Shown here: positions 14,071-22,487 of the stretch, piece after piece | Layout: every line of letters begins with the position of its first letter | Numbering within the stretch: the stretch's first letter is position 1 | Assembly: GCA_946482295.1 (NCBI GenBank) | Contig: CAMLRB010000029.1 | Location: 1-23,242 of the forward strand | Reading direction: 5' to 3' | DNA: 23,242 nucleotides | Source of the DNA: an uncultured Bacteriovorax sp. | GTDB taxonomy: Bacteria; Bdellovibrionota; Bacteriovoracia; Bacteriovoracales; Bacteriovoracaceae | The notes under the pieces: model-generated | Seen by the model: the letters and a program-made list of their open reading frames with translations, nothing else | Databases searched by the model: none | Told to the model about the DNA's origin: nothing | Position numbers and translations under genes: made by a program

Positions 14071-16504
14071 ATTTGCCCTCACATTATTTGTCATCTTGTT
14101 AGGAGTTCAATACTCCTATGCTCGCTCTGTGAGTTCGGATGAACTTTTCAAGCAGGTCTTCGGAGCGAATCAAGAAGCTAAAGTAAGTAAAGTGGATTTC
14201 AGCTTTCGTTCGCATTTTATCGGCGAAGTGACTGCAAAATTGCAGGGAGATACACTCATTGATGTCAATGGTAAGGAGCTAAAGGAAGCGATTCTTCCTT
14301 TTATTCGTGAAGAAAAGATTTCGGTTTATAAACTTCAAGATACATTTCTCAATGTTCGAACAGTAGAGCTATCGACACCTATCAGATTCAAGTATTATCC
14401 CAATGAGTTGAGGGTAGATATTATTTTACCAGAAGATGATGTTGTCCCCCGCGATGCTAATATTTTTAGTGAATTGATTCCTTATTACGCCCGACAAGCG
14501 AAAGCTCCAGCACCTTTCAGCTTTGGACTCAATTACAAACTCGAGCAAACAATAATAACTAATTTACACGAAGAGGGTTCGACAAGCGCTCAAGTCGATG
14601 CTTTTTCAACCATAGGCAAGGTCGCTGTTGAAAATAGAATGAGCTACTCATCTAAACGCGAAATTGAGTGGCACCGACAATCGTCTCGACTTATTTACGA
14701 AAGACCAGAGAAATTACAAAGAATTGAAGCTGGTGATGTGACTTATCCGGTGATCGGATATCTTCATCCAATGGCCCTAGGAGGTCTTACTTTTCATAAA
14801 GATTATGCGCTAAATCCTTACCAGCTTTCTACTCCAACTTCATCTTTAGAATTTGCTATAGAGGTTCGTTCACTCGTTCGCACTTATCTTAATGGTTCAC
14901 TGTTAAAGACTGAGTATATGAATCCTGGACGCTATTCTATTAAGGACATTCCACTTTATAATGGTCTTAATGAAATTCTCATCGAAACGGTTGATGAATT
15001 CGGAAATCGAAAATTTCAAAGATTTAGCGAATCCAGTTCTATTGATTTATTGCCAGAAGGAAAAACACGTTATTCGATGACTGTCGGATTTCCATCTTTC
15101 GATACTGATCAACGGAAACAATACGAGCAAGATGAAATTTTCACTTCAACATTTTATCAAAGAGCTTTTTCTAAAACGCTGACAAGCGGACTTTATGGAC
15201 AAATAAATAAGAATCATTATCTAGCAGGAACAAATCTAATTCTAGCAACAAGCTTCGGTAGTTTTGCTTGGGATGCCGTTAGAAGTGAAACAAGATTTCG
15301 TGAAGGGTATTTAGGACAGATTTCTTTTCAATACAATAGAATCGGAAGTGACTGGTATAATACTCACAATTTTGCTTCGAAGATTGAGTATCGCACTCCT
15401 TGGTTCACAAATACTGGAGATAATACTTCTAATGCCTTTGACTGGACAGTATCTGCCTCCTACAGCGTGCCCTTTTTTCATCAGTACAACATTGGTTTGA
15501 ACAGCAGTTTCCAAAGTCCATCTCGCGCTCAGTATGCACGACTAAATTATGGGATTAATCTTACTAATAAATTATGGAGCGATGGTTCACTTACCATTCA
15601 AGCTTCTCGCAACCGTGATGAATTTAAATCTTGGTCATCTCAATTTTTTGTATTTCTCAATATAACTTTTGGATCAACTCCTTCTTATGTTTCTGCTTAT
15701 TATGATCATATTGCTAAAGTTAAACGATTGACGACTATTCAAGATACAGGAAATAGTGTCGGCGATGTTAAACTCACTTCAACTCTTGAAGATAGCATTT
15801 CTAGCAAGCAAGGTTCAGTTGATTTCCAATACAACACCGTTCTAGCTGACATTGGGGCCAAAGAAGAAATTGTTAAACAAAATAAAACAGATGCTGGCTC
15901 GAGAACAACATTGCGCTTAATGAGTGCATTTGCTTTTGTTAGAGATGGATCTAATTCTGCTTTTTCAATTAGCCGTCCGATTAGTAATGGGTTTGCGATT
16001 TTTAAACCTAATGCAGGTTGGGAAAAACAAAAATTCGGAGTTCAAACTTCTGATGGCGCAAATGATACTGAGACAGGCCTGTTTGGAGAAGCTGTAGTCT
16101 CTGGTCTAACTCCTCATCAATTCCGAAGAATTCAGTTGAGCCCGCTACAACTTGAGCCTGGTTATGTTCTTGGTCAAGAAACCTTTGTTGTTAATCCGCG
16201 ACGTTCAAGTGGTCATCTCTTTATGGTCGGACAATCAGGTACTGCCGTCCTTAGCGGTCGATTGTTAGATGCACAGAAGAATCCACTGGTCTTGAAGATT
16301 GGTTATTGGATTGGCGAAAAAGGAAAAACTATTCCGTTTTTCACAGGACGAGATGGGAATTTCTTGATCGAAGGTGTTGAGGGGAGCGCTGGAGTTTTTG
16401 TCATTGAAGGTGACAAACGTTATGAATTGCCACTTCATATTGGTAGCGATAAAAAAGGAATTGTGGAGCTTGGTGAATTGACATTGCTTCCAGTTGAGAA
16501 TTAA
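14057..16504 (+). CDS. Outer-membrane usher of the chaperone-usher pilus (FimD/PapC family)
   Basis: An 815-aa outer-membrane protein that would receive chaperone-subunit complexes and export the growing fibre. The start is TTG 14057, overlapping the chaperone gene by 14 bp. This start gives a good signal peptide (residues 1-22, ending YSYA), and no better start exists downstream, so translation is probably coupled. The N-terminal domain spans about 25-140. The 24-strand barrel region begins about residue 150. The plug domain is recognisable around 255-320, with RIEAGDVTYP before it and VRTYLNGSLLKTEYMNPGRYSIKDIPL matching the usher plug pattern. The C-terminal domain follows TAVLSGRLLDAQKNPL. 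Length is close to the family norm of about 800-850. No frameshift is seen. Confidence 0.93.
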   Translation: MIKNKFALTLFVILLGVQYSYARSVSSDELFKQVFGANQEAKVSKVDFSFRSHFIGEVTAKLQGDTLIDVNGKELKEAILPFIREEKISVYKLQDTFLNVRTVELSTPIRFKYYPNELRVDIILPEDDVVPRDANIFSELIPYYARQAKAPAPFSFGLNYKLEQTIITNLHEEGSTSAQVDAFSTIGKVAVENRMSYSSKREIEWHRQSSRLIYERPEKLQRIEAGDVTYPVIGYLHPMALGGLTFHKDYALNPYQLSTPTSSLEFAIEVRSLVRTYLNGSLLKTEYMNPGRYSIKDIPLYNGLNEILIETVDEFGNRKFQRFSESSSIDLLPEGKTRYSMTVGFPSFDTDQRKQYEQDEIFTSTFYQRAFSKTLTSGLYGQINKNHYLAGTNLILATSFGSFAWDAVRSETRFREGYLGQISFQYNRIGSDWYNTHNFASKIEYRTPWFTNTGDNTSNAFDWTVSASYSVPFFHQYNIGLNSSFQSPSRAQYARLNYGINLTNKLWSDGSLTIQASRNRDEFKSWSSQFFVFLNITFGSTPSYVSAYYDHIAKVKRLTTIQDTGNSVGDVKLTSTLEDSISSKQGSVDFQYNTVLADIGAKEEIVKQNKTDAGSRTTLRLMSAFAFVRDGSNSAFSISRPISNGFAIFKPNAGWEKQKFGVQTSDGANDTETGLFGEAVVSGLTPHQFRRIQLSPLQLEPGYVLGQETFVVNPRRSSGHLFMVGQSGTAVLSGRLLDAQKNPLVLKIGYWIGEKGKTIPFFTGRDGNFLIEGVEGSAGVFVIEGDKRYELPLHIGSDKKGIVELGELTLLPVEN

Positions 16505-16506
16505 TT

Positions 16507-17448
16507 ATGAAAATATTTTTTAATCTCGTTTTATTCTTTATTGCTGATGCCGCCTATGCGGCCAATTGTTCCTATACGACAACTGTTCCTTCTATCACTT
16601 ACAATGTGTCAGAAATAAATCCTACAGTACCCTCAACTCTCACCATTCAATCAACAGGATCAAACAATTCTGAATGTAGAAATTATTTTTTAGCATTCAC
16701 TAAGGGCTGGGCCGGAAGTTACAACCGCCGGGCGACTAATATCCAAAATGGAGCTCTCATAAATTACAATATTTATAAGAATAATAATTCAACAGGCATC
16801 TTAAAAGAGCCTTCAGACATCACTTCTCCAAACGAAACTTTATTTGGGCCAATAAATAAATCTGATCCTCCAACAAATCAAACTTATTATTTCACTCTGG
16901 CAACTATCAACAACACCGCTCCACCGAGAACAGGAACGTATGTTGATGTCGTTGAAGTCCAAACGTATTCAGGTTTTTACAATTCTATTGTTGATTATGA
17001 AGGAACGACGAACCTTTATGTTTTTATTAATGTTCCCACAATGATTTCATTATCGATGATAGATTCTGGAGGAACATATGATTCTGCCCAAGTTTCTAAA
17101 ACACTCGACTTCGGTGAACTCGAGCAGTCTGAAGAATTATCTTTTGATGTACGAATTGCGAGTAATGTTGGTTACAATTTAAAAGCTTCTTCCCAAAATA
17201 ATGGAAAATTAGTTCGAGTTGGAGGCTCTGGAGTCAATTCGCAAATTAACTACAGTCTTTACGCCAACAATACTTTGAGAAATTTATCGACTTCCTCTTC
17301 AACTCCCGTATCAATTGGCACAGGGACTGGGGTTACGGCCGCTGGTGGAGCACTTATTCCCATACGAGTGGTAATTGGTGACCCTAATGACAAGGATCCA
17401 GGTGATTATTCTGACTATATAACCTTGTCCGTCATCAGCAATAATTAG
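16507..17448 (+). CDS. Two-domain pilus tip subunit / putative adhesin
   Basis: A 313-aa exported protein beginning 2 nt after the usher stop. Residues 1-18 are a signal peptide (ending AYA). The N-terminal domain (about 19-165) starts ANCSYTTTVPS and has one likely disulfide (Cys21 and Cys57). It is rich in Asn, Thr and Tyr and resembles spore-coat-U/fimbrial-adhesin type beta domains. The C-terminal domain (about 175-313) is pilin-like: LDFGELEQSEELSFDVRI, GYNLKASSQ, then DPGDYSDYITLSVISN, ending like the other two subunits. A receptor-binding domain plus a pilin domain is the expected plan of a tip adhesin. The ligand is unknown. Last in the operon, which fits low-abundance tip proteins. 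The -35 of the trpS promoter candidate overlaps its stop codon. Confidence 0.78.
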   Translation: MKIFFNLVLFFIADAAYAANCSYTTTVPSITYNVSEINPTVPSTLTIQSTGSNNSECRNYFLAFTKGWAGSYNRRATNIQNGALINYNIYKNNNSTGILKEPSDITSPNETLFGPINKSDPPTNQTYYFTLATINNTAPPRTGTYVDVVEVQTYSGFYNSIVDYEGTTNLYVFINVPTMISLSMIDSGGTYDSAQVSKTLDFGELEQSEELSFDVRIASNVGYNLKASSQNNGKLVRVGGSGVNSQINYSLYANNTLRNLSTSSSTPVSIGTGTGVTAAGGALIPIRVVIGDPNDKDPGDYSDYITLSVISNN

Positions 17449-17475
17449 ACAATTTTCTATTAAATTAGCTAGAAT
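17446..17475 (+). promoter_or_regulatory. Candidate sigma-70 promoter for trpS
   Basis: TAGACA (17446-17451) and TAGAAT (17470-17475) are separated by 18 bp, each one base from consensus. The predicted start near 17482 leaves a very short leader containing AGAGGGA before the trpS ATG at 17494. The -35 box includes the stop codon of the pilus tip gene. Confidence 0.5.
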
Positions 17476-17493
17476 GAATCGCTAGAGGGATTT

Positions 17494-18549
17494 ATGTCTA
17501 AAAAAATTTGCTTAACGGGCGTCAAGCCAACAGGGATGATTCACTTAGGAAATTATATCGGAGCTATCAGGCCCTCGATTGAAATGTCCAATTCAGGTGA
17601 ATACGATTCATATTACTTTATTGCTGATTATCATTCGCTAATTGGTGTTCATGATCCAAAACTTTTAAAAAATTATATTTATGGAGTCGCAGCTTCATGG
17701 ATCGCCATGGGGCTTGATCCAAAAAAAGTCACACTCTATAAACAAAGTGATATTCCTGAAATCCTCGAGCTCAACTGGATTGTGAATTGTTTTACGAGCA
17801 AAGGTCTGATGAACAGAGCGCATGCTTATAAGGCCATGGTGCAAGCAAATGAAGAAGAGGGAAGAGATAGAGATGCTGGCGTGAACATGGGGCTTTTTTC
17901 TTACCCTATACTTATGGCCTGCGATATTATGATCTTGAATGCAGATGTCGTTCCAGTTGGTGCAGATCAACTTCAGCACATCGAAATCGCTCGAGACATT
18001 GCTCACTCATTTAACAGTGTCTATGTAAAAGATTATGAGAAGCTGAGACAGAAATCGCCTGATTCAAAATATAAAATCAAAGGATCACTCCTCAACCCAC
18101 CTGAAGCCATCGTCGCTGAAGGAAACAAGTTACTTGTTGGTCTCGACGGAAGAAAGATGAGTAAGAGTTACAATAATCATATCCCACTTTTCTCTACTGA
18201 AAAAGAATTACAAAAACTCATCAATAGAATTACGACAGACTCGAGTGGGCCAACAGAGCCTAAAAATCCAGATGATTCTCTAATCTTCGATTTTTATCAA
18301 ACATTTGCAACGAAAGAACAAACAGAAAATTTACGTGGGAGATATCTAAAAGGAATTGGTTGGGGAGAAGCGAAAGCAGATCTTTTAAACGTTCTCAATG
18401 ACATGCTTAAAGGTCCACGTGAAATCTATACAGAGTTAATGGCCAATCCGAAAAAGATTGATCTGATTCTTGAAGAAGGGGCTTCGAAGGTAAGGCCGCA
18501 AGCTCAAGCATTGATTAAAAATTTAAAAACAACGATCGGAGTGCAATAA
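17494..18549 (+). CDS. trpS: Tryptophanyl-tRNA synthetase
   Basis: Attaches tryptophan to tRNA-Trp in the cytoplasm. The 351-aa product has the class I synthetase signatures in the TrpRS form: PTGMIHLGNYIGA with the HIGH-type motif HLGN (residues 17-20), and GRKMSKS with KMSKS at 221-225. VPVGADQLQHIEIARDIA is the characteristic central segment that contacts substrate. Length agrees with bacterial TrpRS (about 330-350). ATG 17494 has AGAGGGA 4 nt upstream. It is preceded by a promoter candidate, and the next gene begins directly after its stop, so it heads a two-gene unit ending at the 19367 terminator. Confidence 0.97.
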   Translation: MSKKICLTGVKPTGMIHLGNYIGAIRPSIEMSNSGEYDSYYFIADYHSLIGVHDPKLLKNYIYGVAASWIAMGLDPKKVTLYKQSDIPEILELNWIVNCFTSKGLMNRAHAYKAMVQANEEEGRDRDAGVNMGLFSYPILMACDIMILNADVVPVGADQLQHIEIARDIAHSFNSVYVKDYEKLRQKSPDSKYKIKGSLLNPPEAIVAEGNKLLVGLDGRKMSKSYNNHIPLFSTEKELQKLINRITTDSSGPTEPKNPDDSLIFDFYQTFATKEQTENLRGRYLKGIGWGEAKADLLNVLNDMLKGPREIYTELMANPKKIDLILEEGASKVRPQAQALIKNLKTTIGVQ

Positions 18550-19368
18550 ATGAAACTCACACTCGCAATCTTTATTCTTATTTCTCAGGTCGCTATAGCT
18601 CAAGAAGATATCGTGATAGGAGCTCCTCTTTCTATTGAAGACGATGGAACAAGAAAAATAGTCGTGCGAGGAGAAATTAAAGAAGAAATAAAAGAAGAAA
18701 GTAAAGTTGAAGCCGCCGAAGGAGCGATTGTTCCTGCGGAAGCCGTTATCAATCCGACTGATGGACAATTAAAGCTTGAACCAGTTATGAAGGCGAGCGA
18801 AGCTCCGCCTGTAAAACCGCCATCTGTAGAGTATACAACTGCCGAATCACCATCGTCTTTCGGAGCTCGTTACGTACAGTTTGGTTTTGGTTATCTCAAC
18901 TCAAAGTGGGAAAAGGCTGACCCCAGCTTGGATAATGGCTCGCTCCTCACATCTCTAAGAGTAGCTGCAGATAAAACAAAAAATCTTCAGTTGGGTTTTT
19001 CGATGGAAGTGATGAGCGATACAAGCGACCAAACTGTTCCGGACAACATTCGCGTTCTCCAATATCGATTATTCGTTGATTACCATCGAGCTTTTTATAA
19101 AGAACGTTACCATTGGCTGGGAAGCTTAAGTCTCTCGGTGGGGGATTACAGCATTCGCAGGCTTACTCGAAATGCCGCAGGCGACGAAGTGAATACTAAG
19201 CTTCACGGAGGAACAATTTTCGGTCTTATTCCCGGAGTTGGCGTGCGCTTTTATTTAGTTGATCAAAGCAGCTTTGATGTTATGGTCGAATATCACCAAT
19301 ATTTTTCTAATCCCCAACGTAAAATCAGTGGACTGGCCTTTGCTCCGCGTTTCAGCTTCCAGTTCTAA
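18550..19368 (+). CDS. Outer-membrane beta-barrel protein of unknown function
   Basis: A 272-aa exported protein whose ATG directly follows the trpS TAA, with GGAG (18538-18541) inside the end of trpS. Residues 1-18 form a signal peptide (ending AIAQ). Residues 19-100 are an acidic, Glu/Lys- and Pro-rich linker with no fold I recognise. From about residue 105 to the end come alternating amphipathic strands (ARYVQFGFGYLNSKWEK, LQLGFSMEVMSD, LQYRLFVDYHRAFYK, LGSLSLSVGDYSIR, GLIPGVGVRFYLV, FDVMVEYHQYFS). The protein ends APRFSFQF, with the terminal phenylalanine typical of BAM-assembled barrels. The strand count suggests a small 8-stranded barrel. Linkage to trpS looks like transcriptional convenience. 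Its function is unknown. Confidence 0.75.
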   Translation: MKLTLAIFILISQVAIAQEDIVIGAPLSIEDDGTRKIVVRGEIKEEIKEESKVEAAEGAIVPAEAVINPTDGQLKLEPVMKASEAPPVKPPSVEYTTAESPSSFGARYVQFGFGYLNSKWEKADPSLDNGSLLTSLRVAADKTKNLQLGFSMEVMSDTSDQTVPDNIRVLQYRLFVDYHRAFYKERYHWLGSLSLSVGDYSIRRLTRNAAGDEVNTKLHGGTIFGLIPGVGVRFYLVDQSSFDVMVEYHQYFSNPQRKISGLAFAPRFSFQF

Positions 19369-19386
19369 AAGACTTCGGTCTTTTTT
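19367..19386 (+). terminator. Rho-independent terminator after the trpS/barrel genes
   Basis: AAAAGAC (19367-19373) and GTCTTTT (19378-19384) pair around a TTCG tetraloop and lead into a T-run ending at 19386. The stem starts within the stop codon of the barrel gene. Confidence 0.9.
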
Positions 19387-19539
19387 ACACATAGGGCTAG
19401 TAAGTTCATCTTTTCTATCGTAGAAGGACTTAACAAATAATTGTTTCGTTCATCGTGAAGCTTTTTACTCTCGTTTTTCAAAGTTGCGGGTTTTATCAAA
19501 GCATTGTGATGATAGAAACCACATTCAACGGAGTATTAA

Positions 19540-21336
19540 GTGACATTTCAAGAATTGCCACTACGTGAGTCTTTGATCAAAGCGATCACAGAAAGAGGAT
19601 ACGTAGAACCGACAGAGATCCAAGCACAGGCCATCCCAGCACTGGCAACAACAGACACAGATTTCGTAGGACAAGCTCAAACAGGTACAGGTAAAACTGC
19701 TGCTTTCGTTTTGCCTCTTCTTAACAAAATCGATTCTTCTCAAAGAGACGTTCAGGCATTAATCCTAACGCCTACAAGAGAACTAGCTAACCAAATCAAT
19801 GATGAGATCAAAAAATTCTCAACATACGAAAAAATTAAAACTCTTCCAGTTTACGGAGGAATTTCACTAGAAGGACAAATCAGAGGCCTTCGTAAAGATA
19901 AACCTCAAATTGTTGTTGGTACTCCAGGACGCGTTCTCGATCTAATCGAGCGTGGAGTTCTCATCCTCGACAATGCAAAGTTTGCTGTTTTAGATGAAGC
20001 TGATGAAATGCTCGATATGGGATTCATCGACGACGTTAAACACATTCTTTCTCAATTGGGTGAAACAAAAAAGACGTGGATGTTCTCGGCAACTATGCCA
20101 GCTCCAATTCTTTCACTTATCAAAACTTATTTAAAAGATCCTCTAGTTGTTAAAGTTAAAAAAACTACAACAACAAATGAATCAATTGAACAAAAACACT
20201 TCGTGGTTCGTCCGTCACAGATGAGCGAAGCGATTTGCCGTATTCTTGATTCACTCGACGATTACTACGGAATGATTTTCTGTCGTACAAAAATCGATGC
20301 AAAATCTCTTGCTGATGAATTGAATGCTCGTGGATATCCATCAGATTCAATGCACGGAGATATGTCACAACAACAACGTGACATCACAATGAGAAATTTC
20401 AAAGCTAAGAAAATTAAGATGCTCGTTTGTACAGACGTAGCTGCTCGTGGAATTGACGTTGATAACCTTACACACGTTATTAACTACGGTCTTCCACAAG
20501 ACATCGAATCATATGTTCACCGTATCGGCCGTACAGGTCGCGCTGGTATGACAGGTGTTGCGATTACTCTTATCGAGCCAAGTGAGCGTTACAGACTTCG
20601 TATGGTTGAAAACAATACGAAAGCTCGTATTGTTCAAGCAACTCTTCCAACTCCAGCTGAACTAAAACAAGTTATGGTGAAAAAAGAATTGAAGAAATTC
20701 GACGCTATGATTGAAAACTTAGACAAACTTGAAATGGATGCAGTTTTCGCTGAGAAGTTTGCTGAAATGGAAAAAGCAGACCTTCTAAAAGTTATGTACA
20801 ACCACTTGTTTAAATCTCAAATCTCTCGTTACGATCACGCTCCATCATTGGAAGTTCAAGATCAAAGGCGTCCAGACAACAGAGACTCTCGTGGAAATCG
20901 CGATCAAGGTTCTCAGTCGCAAGGACAAGGACAACAAGGTCGTCCAAATCCAAATGGCAACCTACGTTTCTTCGTAAACATTGGTAAAGATCACGGCTTA
21001 ACTCTAAAAGCACTTTTGGGCTCAGTTGCTCAAATGGTTAATGTTGATGAACGCCTAATCAGAAATGTTGATATGAAAGAGACTTTCTCTTTCCTTGAAA
21101 TGCCTGAAGCGTTCGGAAACAATCTACTAAAAGTTAATGGTCCAACGATCATCGATCGTCAGGTTCGTTTCGAGATAACTCGCGGAGCACCGATGGGTCG
21201 TTCAAGCTACGGTGGTGGTGACCGTGATCGTCGTCCAAGCTTCAGAAGCGGAAGCAACAGACGTGATGGAAACGGTGGCGGAAACTATGCAGGTGGCAAT
21301 CGCTCAGAAGGCCGTGAAAGATCTTTCCGTTCTTAA
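19540..21336 (+). CDS. deaD: DEAD-box RNA helicase with DbpA-type RNA-binding domain (DeaD/CsdA-like)
   Basis: An ATP-dependent RNA helicase acting in ribosome assembly or RNA decay, often cold-induced in this family. The 598-aa product carries the motifs in order: Q motif near 3-30 (EPTEIQAQAIP), Walker A AQTGTGKT (46-53), PTRELA, TPGR, DEAD (152-155), SAT (183-185), FCRTK, HGDMSQ, VCTDVAARGIDV and HRIGRTGR (327-334). Residues 440-472 are an Arg/Gln-rich linker. Residues 474-549 match the DbpA RNA-binding domain (LRFFVNIGKDHGLTLKALLG ... FGNNLLKVNGP). The last 50 residues are an Arg/Gly-rich tail (SSYGGGDRDRR). The start is GTG 19540 with GGAG 6 nt upstream. The 153-bp stretch before it contains no gene and may hold the promoter and a long leader, but I found no clear promoter. 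The symbol rests on domain order. Confidence 0.94.
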   Translation: MTFQELPLRESLIKAITERGYVEPTEIQAQAIPALATTDTDFVGQAQTGTGKTAAFVLPLLNKIDSSQRDVQALILTPTRELANQINDEIKKFSTYEKIKTLPVYGGISLEGQIRGLRKDKPQIVVGTPGRVLDLIERGVLILDNAKFAVLDEADEMLDMGFIDDVKHILSQLGETKKTWMFSATMPAPILSLIKTYLKDPLVVKVKKTTTTNESIEQKHFVVRPSQMSEAICRILDSLDDYYGMIFCRTKIDAKSLADELNARGYPSDSMHGDMSQQQRDITMRNFKAKKIKMLVCTDVAARGIDVDNLTHVINYGLPQDIESYVHRIGRTGRAGMTGVAITLIEPSERYRLRMVENNTKARIVQATLPTPAELKQVMVKKELKKFDAMIENLDKLEMDAVFAEKFAEMEKADLLKVMYNHLFKSQISRYDHAPSLEVQDQRRPDNRDSRGNRDQGSQSQGQGQQGRPNPNGNLRFFVNIGKDHGLTLKALLGSVAQMVNVDERLIRNVDMKETFSFLEMPEAFGNNLLKVNGPTIIDRQVRFEITRGAPMGRSSYGGGDRDRRPSFRSGSNRRDGNGGGNYAGGNRSEGRERSFRS

Positions 21337-21370
21337 CTAATTTTCACTATAATGATCTAGCACTTTAACG

Positions 21371-21398
21371 AAGCGCTCCTTTTACAGGAGCGCTTTTT
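21371..21398 (+). terminator. Rho-independent terminator of the helicase gene
   Basis: AAGCGCTCCT (21371-21380) pairs perfectly with AGGAGCGCTT (21386-21395) around a TTTAC loop, with a T-run to 21398. The following gene starts 15 bp later. Confidence 0.94.
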
Positions 21399-21413
21399 AT
21401 TTCTGGATCATAT

Positions 21414-22487
21414 ATGGCGAAGACTCTCGTATTTACCGGTGGTGGAAGTGGCGGACATGTTATGCCGGCACTGACGATAATCAAAAAAATTAATGAACAA
21501 CATCTTTACGACGTTCATTACATCGGTGGCATCGCCAGTATTGAACGCGATCTTGTTCGCGACTACAAACTTACATATCACCCGATTCATACTGGAAAAC
21601 TTCGTCGCTATCTTTCAGTGGAAAATCTGAAAGATGCCTTTCGTATTATTTTAGGACTTTTTGATTCACTTAAAGTGCTAGGAAAATTCAATCGTCGCGA
21701 AACACTCGTTATTTCAACAGGGGGATTCGTTTCTGTTCCAGTTGTCATCGCGGCTTTCCTTCAAGGAAAAAAAGTTTTTATTCATGAGCAGACAAGTCGA
21801 GTAGGACTCGCTAATCGCATTTGCTCATTCTTTGCTGAAAAAGTTTTCATCAGTTTCGAAGAATCATTCAACTTCTTTGATCGCAGTAAAACTTTCTATT
21901 CGGGATATCCACTACGTGAAGATTGCTATACTCTCGACATCAATCCTGTCGTTATCAATGGTCGTTTGTTAAATAACAGCACAAAACCCATCCTTTTTGT
22001 CACTGGAGGTGGTAACGGCGCTCAACTTTTAAACAAACTTATTGAAAAAAACTTTTCGCTTCTCACTGAACGTTTTGTCATCGTCCATCAAGTTGGAAAA
22101 AGTTTTATCGATCAATACACAAAACTCACTCACCCAGACTACATCCCAGTCGCCTTCATCGGGCCTGAAATGATCGACCTCATGAAACTCGCGACCGTCA
22201 CTGTTTCACGCTCCGGCGCCGGCACCGTCTGCGAACTCATCGCCGTTGGAAAAAAATCAATTTACATCCCTCTCAGAATTGCTCAAAAAAATGAGCAGTA
22301 TCACAATGCTTTAGAAGCAAATAAGAAACTAGGTTCAATCGTTATTGAGGAAAAGAATTTAAATGATGAAACGTTTCTAAAGGCGATCCACGACATTGGA
22401 CAACCAAACCCCATGAAGAAAGTTCAAACCCAAAACGGTCTTGATTTTCTTGTGAACGAGATTAAAACAGCATTAACCAATTCTTAA
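21414..22487 (+). CDS. MurG-family glycosyltransferase, divergent
   Basis: A 357-aa GT-B glycosyltransferase of the MurG family. Classical MurG adds GlcNAc to lipid I to make lipid II on the inner face of the membrane. Family marks: GGGSGGHVMPAL (residues 9-20), VISTGGFVSVPVVIAAF, a HE-type motif HEQTSRVGLANR, GYPLRED, VTGGGNGA, VSRSGAGTVCELIAVG and EQYHNALEANKKLG. Relative to E. coli MurG as I recall it, HEQN is HEQT, GNPVR is GYPLR, GGSQGA is GGGNGA and DRQQ is KNEQ. It is therefore a divergent member, perhaps a second MurG or an enzyme with another acceptor. It lies outside any cell-wall cluster: a helicase and a response regulator flank it. ATG 21414 has a weak GGA site. Its 3' end overlaps the convergent regulator by 15 bp. 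Confidence 0.85.
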   Translation: MAKTLVFTGGGSGGHVMPALTIIKKINEQHLYDVHYIGGIASIERDLVRDYKLTYHPIHTGKLRRYLSVENLKDAFRIILGLFDSLKVLGKFNRRETLVISTGGFVSVPVVIAAFLQGKKVFIHEQTSRVGLANRICSFFAEKVFISFEESFNFFDRSKTFYSGYPLREDCYTLDINPVVINGRLLNNSTKPILFVTGGGNGAQLLNKLIEKNFSLLTERFVIVHQVGKSFIDQYTKLTHPDYIPVAFIGPEMIDLMKLATVTVSRSGAGTVCELIAVGKKSIYIPLRIAQKNEQYHNALEANKKLGSIVIEEKNLNDETFLKAIHDIGQPNPMKKVQTQNGLDFLVNEIKTALTNS

